Source of the DNA: Shewanella sp. Isolate11
Lineage (GTDB): Bacteria; Pseudomonadota; Gammaproteobacteria; Enterobacterales; Shewanellaceae
DNA length: 64,000 nt
Direction of reading: 5' to 3'
Assembly: GCF_022398315.1 (NCBI RefSeq)
Contig: NZ_JAKEVF010000004.1
Coordinates: forward strand, 186,001 to 250,000
In this document: positions 27,549 to 35,600 of the stretch, piece by piece
How positions within the stretch are numbered: the first letter of the stretch is position 1
How the letters are laid out: the number at the start of each line of letters is the position of its first letter
Translations under genes and position numbers: made by a program
The notes under the pieces: generated by a model
The model's database searches: none
The model's input: the letters and a program-made list of their open reading frames with translations, nothing else
What the model was told of the DNA's origin: nothing

Positions 27549-28814
27549 ATGGATGTGTGGTTAATTTTTCATCAGTTCTTTGTTTTAGGCCTAGTCAGTT
27601 TTGGTGGCCCTGCCGCGCATATTGGTTACTTTAAAAAACGTTTTGTCGATGAACTCCATTGGTTAGATGCCCATCACTACAGCAGTTTTGTGGCACTCAG
27701 TCAGGTGGTTCCTGGCCCTGGTTCTAGCCAAGTAGGTTTTGCTATTGGCTATCACAAAGGCGGCTTGCTTGGTGCGCTGAGCGCTTTTGTCGGTTTTACC
27801 TTACCTTCATTTGTATTGATGTATTTCCTTGCTGTTGGCAGTGTACATTGGCTAGATATGCCGTGGTTCACCGGTTTAATTCATGGACTTAAATTGATGG
27901 CGGTCGTGGTGGTTTTCGATGCGGTGATCACTATGTTACGTCAATTTTGTCGTCATCTGCGCACTCAAGTTTTAATGATGCTGGCCGCGGTTATCACCCT
28001 ATGGTCGGTGACCTTATGGAGTCAGTTGGCTGTTTTAATTGCCGCCGCCTTTGTGGGCAGATTGTGGTTAACTCCTGAAGCGGTAGAGCCTTCAACTTTT
28101 AAAGTTGCAAAGTCTTCAGCTAAAAAGACTAAACAATCTTCATCAGTCAGTGATGAGACCTCATCTAACCTTGTAGAAAATACCCCAAATAGTCCGTCTC
28201 AGTTAAAACTGTCTTTGAGATGGTTAATCGTGTTTGGGCTGCTGTTTATTGTCACCTTGTTATTGCTGCAATTCAGCCAACCCTTAAGCCGACTCTTTGC
28301 ACAGTTTTATCAGGCGGGAGCCTTGGTATTTGGTGGTGGTCATGTGGTGTTGCCTTTACTGGAAATGTCCGTTGGTCAGAGTATGGACAGTGAGCGTTTC
28401 CTAACCGGCTATGCCATGGCACAGGCTGTCCCTGGCCCTATGTTTTCTTTGGCTGCATTCTTAGGTGCCGAACTGGTACAAGATGCGCCTTTAGTCGGTG
28501 CTTTAATTGCTACCATGGGGATTTTTTTACCGGGCTTTTTATTGGTACTTACGGTATTTCATCATTGGCAACTGGTGATGTCGCATCCTTCGTTGAGAGG
28601 GGCGATAAGTGGTGTCAACGCTGCCGTGGTAGGGTTATTGTTAGCGGCGTTGATTTCGCCTGTGATTAGCAGTGCGATGAATTCGTTGGTGGATCTGCTG
28701 TTGGTGCTGGTGGGATGGGTGCTTTTAAAACAGCTGCGACTGAATATTTTATGGCTGCTACTGTTTTTTAGTGTGTGTGGTGTCGGCTTAAGTCTGCTGC
28801 CAAATTTATTATAG
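27549..28814 (+). CDS. chrA: Chromate transporter ChrA
   Basis: This 421-residue inner-membrane protein is built from two homologous halves, as in long-chain ChrA. Half one begins LGLVSFGGPAAHIGYFKKRF, followed by SQVVPGPGSSQVGFAIGY. Half two has LVFGGGHVVLPLLE and AQAVPGPMFSLAAFLG. A low-complexity charged linker (about 180-215) separates them. The family exports chromate and confers resistance. A GTG at 27555 is better spaced from GAGGA than the ATG at 27549, so the start is uncertain by two codons. No ChrB regulator is adjacent. Confidence 0.92.
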   Translation: MDVWLIFHQFFVLGLVSFGGPAAHIGYFKKRFVDELHWLDAHHYSSFVALSQVVPGPGSSQVGFAIGYHKGGLLGALSAFVGFTLPSFVLMYFLAVGSVHWLDMPWFTGLIHGLKLMAVVVVFDAVITMLRQFCRHLRTQVLMMLAAVITLWSVTLWSQLAVLIAAAFVGRLWLTPEAVEPSTFKVAKSSAKKTKQSSSVSDETSSNLVENTPNSPSQLKLSLRWLIVFGLLFIVTLLLLQFSQPLSRLFAQFYQAGALVFGGGHVVLPLLEMSVGQSMDSERFLTGYAMAQAVPGPMFSLAAFLGAELVQDAPLVGALIATMGIFLPGFLLVLTVFHHWQLVMSHPSLRGAISGVNAAVVGLLLAALISPVISSAMNSLVDLLLVLVGWVLLKQLRLNILWLLLFFSVCGVGLSLLPNLL

Positions 28815-28882
28815 CCATGTTTAGCCAAGGGGTTGTGAGCACAAGACTCACTTAGCCTGACTCTTTACTATACCCTCAATCC

Positions 28883-30106
28883 TTAATCCTCAATGTCGGT
28901 CGTCGGCTGGTTTTTCCATTCAATACTTAAACAGGCACCTTTAAGTTGATCGCCGTTATCGATTTGCAGGGCACCCTGATGCCAAATCGCTACCTTGCGA
29001 ACAATATATAGCCCTAATCCGTAACCTGAGGAGTCTGATTGTTCCTTATCTCTGACAAAGGCGGCAAGCAGCTGCTTACCTTTGCCTTCGAAACCTGGGC
29101 CATCATCTTGCACTGTTAGCTTACATAACTGTTCGCTGCATTCCATAGTGACAATGATCCTGCTTTGGGCGAATCTGAGGGCATTCATAATAAGGTTTTG
29201 TGCGGCGATACACATGGAGTTGTTATCCAGATATGCCTTGTCACCATGGTAGGAGAAGTCGATACTAATTTTATGTTGGTAGAGGCAAAACTTCTCTTCA
29301 AGTTGTGCCATAAACTCTTCCGCTGAACACAGATTTTTTGTTATTTTCGCTTCTCTATGTTCTAACTTAGCAAAAGAGAGATAGGTGTTTGCCAACTGCT
29401 CAATTTCATCTATATCGGCATTGAGGCGTTGCCAATATTTAGTGCTGAGTTCCTCTTTACTGAGCTGCAGGGCAAAGCGCATTCTCGATAATGGTGTCCT
29501 GACTTCATGGGAGACGGTGCGTGACAATTCTTTGTGCATCTGAATTAAATCAACGACTTCACCACTGATCTGGTTATATACCTTGGCTAATGGGTAAATT
29601 GCAGAGCTTTTTTTAATGCGTTGCGGCATTTTTCTGGGTTTGGCCCCAAAAGAGATTGCATCTTGTTGTAGCGTGGCAAGATCTTTAAATAGCGGCCAAA
29701 TTAACAGTAGTGCTAAACAACCTAAGCTGGCATAGAGAGCAAAGATAATCAGCTCTGGCGGAACTCGATTTTCGACTTTGTGGGTAATGGGGCCTAAGGC
29801 AAGAAAATGTCCCGGCTCCGGGGCTTGTCGATAGTAGTAAGTTTGATTGTTACTCAAGGTCAAGGCGATGGTTTTGCCTTGAGCGAGCCTATCGGTTAAA
29901 TCCTTGGGTAAGGCGAGCTCTTCTGTAGAAAGGTAACTTAACAGTGATTGCGGATTTTGTAACTGATTCTCAAAAACCGTCTCCACATCTAATTGATAGG
30001 ATTCAGTTTCTTGCTGATATGAGTCATGAATTTCACTGAATGACCAGATGATAAGCGCGCTACTGATAATCAGCAGCGCGTAGAGTCTATAAAATTGAAA
30101 CTTCAT
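28883..30106 (-). CDS. Sensor histidine kinase (OmpR-partner type)
   Basis: This 407-residue membrane kinase has two transmembrane segments (about 8-24 and 118-140) flanking a periplasmic sensor of about 95 residues. The dimerisation/phospho-acceptor site is His200 in TVSHEVRTPLSRMR. The ATPase domain shows the N box (AAQNLIMNALRFA), the G1 box (DDGPGFEG) and the G2 segment (GYGLGLYIV). It lies 2 bases from the response regulator gene upstream, forming a two-component pair. It resembles RstB-type kinases. The signal is unknown. Confidence 0.9.
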   Translation of the reverse strand: MKFQFYRLYALLIISSALIIWSFSEIHDSYQQETESYQLDVETVFENQLQNPQSLLSYLSTEELALPKDLTDRLAQGKTIALTLSNNQTYYYRQAPEPGHFLALGPITHKVENRVPPELIIFALYASLGCLALLLIWPLFKDLATLQQDAISFGAKPRKMPQRIKKSSAIYPLAKVYNQISGEVVDLIQMHKELSRTVSHEVRTPLSRMRFALQLSKEELSTKYWQRLNADIDEIEQLANTYLSFAKLEHREAKITKNLCSAEEFMAQLEEKFCLYQHKISIDFSYHGDKAYLDNNSMCIAAQNLIMNALRFAQSRIIVTMECSEQLCKLTVQDDGPGFEGKGKQLLAAFVRDKEQSDSSGYGLGLYIVRKVAIWHQGALQIDNGDQLKGACLSIEWKNQPTTDIED

Positions 30107-30108
30107 GA

Positions 30109-30801
30109 TTACGCCAGATGCTTGGGTTGATAGTTAAAAAGATAGCCTCGGCCATGAACGGTTTGGATAGATAATCCTTCGATTTGATAGCTATCAACTT
30201 TTTTACGCAGCCGACTGACTTTGAGATCTATGGCTCTGTCTAAGCCGTCATAGGGACGGCCTACGTACTGCTCAAATAAGTATTCTCGAGAGAGGACTTG
30301 ACCATGTCGACGGGCAAAAATCCACAATAGATTGAACTCTTGAGTGGTGAACTTTAAGGGGTGTGAGTCGATGGTGATTTGTTGCAGGCTGTTATCTATG
30401 GTCAGGCCATCTAGGGTAATTAAATTACTGGTTTGCGCCGAAGCTTTACGTAAATTGGCACGAATTCTTGCGGTTAATAACTCTGGGTTGATGGGTTTAA
30501 CTATGTAGTCGCTGGCGCCGATATCCAGCCCTTTGATTTGGTCTTCTTGGCCATCGAGTGCCGTCATAAAGATCAAGGTACATTGATAACGCTTTTTAAG
30601 TTGTTCAAATACGCTAAAACCACTTTCACCGGGCAACATCACGTCACAGATGATCAACTCAAACGCTTGCTCTGGCAGTGCTAATGCGGCTTCGGCCGAT
30701 TCTGTATGGGTAAGATCAAAACCTTGTTGGCTTAGATAGAGAGTCGTTAGCTCGGCGAGATCGATATCATCTTCGATAAGCAATAATCTTGGGTTGCTCA
30801 T
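30109..30801 (-). CDS. OmpR-family response regulator
   Basis: This 230-residue regulator is probably activated by the kinase encoded next. The receiver domain has E10/D11/D12, the phospho-acceptor Asp53 in IICDVMLPG, and the lysine in VKPINPELL. The winged-helix domain (about 130-225) ends with VHGRGYLFNY. Its ATG overlaps the stop of the DUF3019 gene by four bases, so the operon is translationally coupled. The 26-bp repeats at 32094-32119 and 32528-32553 are candidate binding sites. It is close to RstA in general pattern. Confidence 0.9.
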   Translation of the reverse strand: MSNPRLLLIEDDIDLAELTTLYLSQQGFDLTHTESAEAALALPEQAFELIICDVMLPGESGFSVFEQLKKRYQCTLIFMTALDGQEDQIKGLDIGASDYIVKPINPELLTARIRANLRKASAQTSNLITLDGLTIDNSLQQITIDSHPLKFTTQEFNLLWIFARRHGQVLSREYLFEQYVGRPYDGLDRAIDLKVSRLRKKVDSYQIEGLSIQTVHGRGYLFNYQPKHLA

Positions 30802-31193
30802 AGCAGGTTCCAGTTGAGTCCTCGTCGTTTACGCTGATTGACCGGCTGGTAAGTGGCAATCTGGATTGTAACTTGTTCAAGTATTTTCTCATCTATATTT
30901 TTGATGAGGACTAATGTGTCTTTGGTGAGAGTGAGTTCTAAAAAGTGGGCCACATCGAGACGATTGAAACACTGTTCCGGGCTGGTTTTGTGAGCTAGCC
31001 AGATACAGGTTTGCTCAAGATTATCGAGAGTATAATTAACCTTAAGTTGGATATGGCAAGGTTTGCCTTCCTCAAGCACAGCACAGGTTTTCGGGGCAAC
31101 ATTAACCTCTGTCATTGTACAATGAGCTTCGAAGCTACACAGTAACAAGAATGACAGTAATAACTTCATCAAAGCTAATTTGTTAGAAAGCAT
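30798..31193 (-). CDS. DUF3019 protein, probably periplasmic
   Basis: This is a 131-residue protein of the DUF3019 type with an N-terminal signal sequence (LLLSFLLLCSFEAHC). The cysteine pattern is typical: APKTCAVLEEGKPCHI, EQTCIWL and EQCFNRL. The start at 31193 overlaps the end of the MipA gene by 11 bases and has GGGTGAG upstream; ATG 31169 is possible. DUF3019 genes are commonly seen with MipA and an OmpR/kinase pair, as here, which suggests a shared envelope sensing function. The molecular role is unknown. Confidence 0.8.
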   Translation of the reverse strand: MLSNKLALMKLLLSFLLLCSFEAHCTMTEVNVAPKTCAVLEEGKPCHIQLKVNYTLDNLEQTCIWLAHKTSPEQCFNRLDVAHFLELTLTKDTLVLIKNIDEKILEQVTIQIATYQPVNQRKRRGLNWNLL

Positions 31194-32025
31194 AGCTCAC
31201 CCCGATAAAGCCTGAGAGATAGCTATCTTTTTCCACCATGGCGTTGCGAGTGATGCCGTTTCCTAACCAAGTATAGGTAACAAGCGTGACAAAGTTGAAG
31301 TTGTGTCCTAGCGGTAGGTTTAGCACGCTACGGGCGTGATAGTTTATTGATGATTCAGACGGTTGCAGACCCGCTGTTATTTTTCTTCCTAGCTCGGCGG
31401 CGGTGTAATGGTAATAGTAGTTGACGAGATTCTCACTTTTACGTACAGCTCCGATTTCGAACCCTAGGGCTCCCCATGAAAATCCAATATTTTTGTTGAG
31501 ATTAAAATGGATTTCGTTGCCCTGATGTACACCACTAATATCATGAAAATAACTAAGACTTAGATCGACATAGGGGCTAACCCATGTGGTTTTAATTCCT
31601 CCTAGATAGGAAATATTTCGCTCGACGGGAACTAGAGGTGTCGGCTTGCCTTTAATGGGGGCTCCTTGCGGTACAAAGCCTAAAATATCACTCATAAAAA
31701 TTTTATTTAGGCCATCAAACTCAAAAAAGAGTCCATCTTCATTAAGCTGGCTTTGCAGATCGATCAGAAAAGTGTCCGACTCATATAAGCTGTAACCTAA
31801 AGTAAAGTTTTCGACATAAAAGCGCTCATCATAGTAAGACCAGCTCGGTAATGCATAAGTGATAATTTCTTCAGATTTTGCACGAGGATTTTCGATTCCA
31901 CCATAGCCGACAGCGAGCGCAAAATGAAGTTCGCCCGTGGTAATGGTATCTATTGGATCTGCAGCTTTGGTATCGAATATTACCAGGCTAAGTAGCAGAA
32001 CAACGCCGAGTACAAGCTGTTTCAT
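31183..32025 (-). CDS. MipA/OmpV family outer-membrane protein
   Basis: This 280-residue predicted beta-barrel has a signal peptide (MKQLVLGVVLLLSLVIFDTKAAD), a body of alternating beta strands, and a C-terminal aromatic residue (SGFIGVSYAF) typical of outer-membrane proteins. The LHFALAVGYGGIENP opening and YLGGIKTTW segments fit the MipA/OmpV family. It is the first gene of an operon with DUF3019, the response regulator and the kinase. The 26-bp motif lies 69 bases upstream of its start. Confidence 0.85.
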   Translation of the reverse strand: MKQLVLGVVLLLSLVIFDTKAADPIDTITTGELHFALAVGYGGIENPRAKSEEIITYALPSWSYYDERFYVENFTLGYSLYESDTFLIDLQSQLNEDGLFFEFDGLNKIFMSDILGFVPQGAPIKGKPTPLVPVERNISYLGGIKTTWVSPYVDLSLSYFHDISGVHQGNEIHFNLNKNIGFSWGALGFEIGAVRKSENLVNYYYHYTAAELGRKITAGLQPSESSINYHARSVLNLPLGHNFNFVTLVTYTWLGNGITRNAMVEKDSYLSGFIGVSYAF

Positions 32026-32093
32026 GGCGGTTACCGAAGGTCTATGGGGTATATAAGCATCTAAACCTATCTTATGTTAAAAGTCTGTAGGAT

Positions 32094-32119
32094 TTTTAAC
32101 AAGTGTACAAAATGCTACA
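32094..32119 (-). promoter_or_regulatory. 26-bp repeated motif upstream of the MipA operon
   Basis: This 26-base sequence matches 32528-32553 at 24 of 26 positions. Read on the minus strand it contains TGTA repeated ten bases apart (TGTAGCATTTTGTA), then TTGTTA. This phasing is the kind bound by OmpR-family dimers. It lies 69 bases upstream of the MipA start. The 32026-32662 gap otherwise shows no gene; an open frame at 32135-32407 has no support. Confidence 0.55.
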
Positions 32120-32527
32120 TAAGTTAGATGAAGTTTGTTTGCTTGTATTAATGTGATTTTTAGCGAATTTTTGTTCATTTTCGGGATTGTTCATTGGTTA
32201 GTGATATCGACTGGATATTTACCCAAACAGTCTGTTTGTTATCCATCCATAGGCTTGCAGGTGCATAAACAGAAGTATTTTTACTCATTTGTGTGCAATT
32301 GGGGAATTACTCGCTGCGAGACTAATTTGCATTTGAAATTCAGTATGTCCTACATCAACAATATTTCACAGCTATTTCAAGTTAGTGAATTCCACCCTCC
32401 ATCATAATACGTGTCACTCGCTAATACTTATGTAAAATAAAATCGGAAAATATTTTAACTTATTGTTTTTATTTCATTTGTCTCGCTGATTTCTACCCTG
32501 TCGTCGCTTGTTGTTTTTATGTTTAAA

Positions 32528-32553
32528 TTTTAACAAAAGTACAAAATGCTACA
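32528..32553 (+). promoter_or_regulatory. 26-bp repeated motif upstream of the GlyGly-CTERM protease
   Basis: This is the second copy of the motif at 32094-32119, in the same orientation on the plus strand, 24 of 26 bases identical. It lies 110 bases upstream of the protease start. It may be an operator for the response regulator encoded in the neighbouring operon. Confidence 0.55.
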
Positions 32554-32662
32554 ACAATTCACTGCTGCTTCATGTTCATGAAGTGATTATATGTTATTCC
32601 GCTGATGAATACCCATACAAAAATTTTACATCGTCAAGCGTTACATATTGAAGGAAAAGTGA

Positions 32663-35600
32663 ATGAGAGTGAAGACTATTGTAACAGCAGTGGGCGCCGC
32701 ACTTTACAGTGCTGGCATGGCTCATGCTGCCGTTGCCTTAAAAGATCAAGCTCAAGTTATTCAACCGCTTAAGGTGACTGCTGAGCAGATTGCTCAGTAT
32801 AACAATGACTTGAATCTCCAGACCCGCCAGAACCTATTACAAAATGATGGGTTAAACGTACAGATCAATCCTCAAAGCCGTAAATTTGTTGCTGAGGAAG
32901 GGATTATTGGTGAACAGATTTACATCGTAAGACTGCAGCAGCAACCACTGGCTCAAGCAGGAGCAAGTCTGCTGGGGCTTGATAGTGGCACTGCTCGTAC
33001 TTCAGCGAAGAAGTCAGACGGTAAGCTATTTGTAGCGGGTAAACCAGTAAACAACGCGGTATCTGCCTATCGTAGTCAATTACTTCAAAAACAACAGCAA
33101 GTTATCTCTGAAGTGCAATCGAATTTAGGCAGTCGTCAGGTTCGTCAGCAGTTTACCAATGCGGTAAACGGTTTCTCTATGACCATGACCCAAGACGAAG
33201 CACAACGAGTTTCACAACTAGCGGGTGTGGCTTCGGTTCGTCGCTCTAAAACCTATGAACTTCACTCTGATGCAGGCCCAGAGCTGATTGGCGCTGACAA
33301 AGTTTGGACAGGTAACGTTACTGAGTCGGTACCTTATCAAGGTGAAGGTATTATCGTTGGTATCGTTGATACTGGTGTGAACACAGATCACAGCTCGTTT
33401 GCCGATGTGGGTGGCGATGGTTACGACCACATTAACCCTTGGGGGTCAGGACAGTATGTGGGTGACTGTACTCTGTCTGGCTTCGAAAGCATGTGTAACG
33501 ACAAGCTGATCGGTGTACGTTCATATCCTGTGATCACAGATTATTTCACCACTGGTGAATATGGTGATACCCGTCCAGCAGTGGGTGAAGATTACCAAGG
33601 TCACGGTACTCACGTAGCCTCAACAGCTGCCGGTAACGTATTGTACGATGTAGATTTTATTAACCGCTCTACCGATGCGGTCTCTGATGGCGATGTGGTT
33701 AAAGAAGATTTGTTCCCACGTTTGAGTGGTGTAGCACCTCACGCTAACATCATCTCATATCAGGTTTGTCACCCATCAAACGAAATCAATGGCGGCTGTC
33801 CGGGTGAAGCCTTGATCGCGGGTATTGAAGATGCGATCAGCGATGGCGTTGACGTGATCAACTTCTCTATCGGTGGTCAAGATTCTCACCCTTGGGCTGA
33901 CGATGTTGAGCTTGCATTCTTATCTGCGCGTGAAGCGGGTATTTCTGTAGCCGTTGCTGCAGGTAACTCGGGCCAACCTCAAGGTTATCAAGAATACTTT
34001 GGTGCAATCGATCATGCTTCTCCTTGGTTATTGAACGTTGCAGCGTCGACGCATGCCCGTGCAGTCTTGGTTGAATCTAAGCTTGTCGATCCTGTGGGCG
34101 GCCAAGAGATGCCGACATGGACTGAAATTGTGGGTGGTGCGATCAACACCTCTTCGGTGACTGGTCTGGTGGTCCAAGCGGCCGATTATGGTGACCATTA
34201 TTGTGGTACGCCATTCCCTGAAGGGACGTTTGACCTGAATGATGCAAGCGGTAATCCAACGGATGTAATCGTAGTTTGTCAGCGTAATGATCTTAATGAT
34301 GCCAATGGTATTGCTCGTACGGCTAAAGCCGATAACGTCAAGGCCGGTGGTGCTGACGGCATGATCATGTACAACTTCTCAAACGATGATGCCATCGTTT
34401 CTACGGCGTCTTACTCTGTACCGACAGTACATATTGCTAAGCAGGATTGGGATGGTCGTTGGGAAGATGACTTAAACGGTTATGGTCTTTATGACTGGTT
34501 GAGATACGGTAGTGACCATACGTTAACCATCACCGAAACCACTATTGCCCGTGATATCGATCCTGAGCGTGCCGATTGGTTAGCTGCGTTCTCATCTCGT
34601 GGTCCAAGTTCATCGACTCAAGAAGCCTTGATCCCTGCTGTAGCTGCACCTGGTGTGAGCATCTATGCGGCATTTGCCGATGAGCATCCATTCCTGGCTG
34701 GTGCTGGTAGTGCCGATTTTGCTTTCCTAAGCGGTACTTCGATGGCGTCTCCTCATGTTGCGGGTGCAATGGCATTGTTGAAGCAGGCCAAGCCACAGTG
34801 GACAGCGACAGAGATTCAGTCGGCTTTGGCGATGACGGCTGAAAACAAGGTGCAATACCATAGACTGAACGATGAGAATGGGGATGTGGCTTTAGCATCG
34901 ACATATCGGGCAGGTACGGGTCGTATCAATGTGGCTAATGCTGTGAAAGCAGGCTTCGTAATGGATGAAACGGCTGATAACTTTAAAGCGGCAGATCCTG
35001 AAAACGGTGGTGCAGTACATAAGCTGAATATTCCTCAGTTGGTCAACTTCGAGTGTAAGCCTAAGTGTCAGTGGATCCGTACCATTAAGGCGACCACTGC
35101 AGGTACCTGGAGTGTGACTCATGATGATGTGGTTAACTGGGCATTTGATTCACGTAGCCAATCGGTGCAAAACGGTGTCACCATTAATGTGAGCCCAAGT
35201 GAATTCACTTTAGAAGCTGGCGAAAGCATGGATATCGTGGTTGAAGCATCAATCATGGATACTCAAGACTGGTTCAGTAACGCTGAAGTTGAACTACACA
35301 CAAGCCTTAGCTTCACTGAAACTTCGGGGTCAGCGTCTGAAGCGCACTGGCCAGTAGTATTTAAATATGACATGAATGGTATGCCAGGTCGTTTAGGTGC
35401 AACAGCGCATCGAAATGATGGTAATGCGGTTATTAAGGGCATTAACTTGCCTGAAGGTGACAATATTCACGGTCGTATCTTTGAGCCTGTGAAAGCCGAT
35501 GTGAAAACTATCATTCTGCCAAAAGATGATGATAAATATTTCCCATGGGATAGTGGTGCAGATCTGACTGTTGAGATGACCGAACGTTTAGATGAAGCGA

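Noticed and set aside
32135-32407. Open frame in the MipA/protease intergenic region
   Set aside because: There is no ribosome site, the region is AT-rich, and it carries the duplicated regulatory motif nearby.
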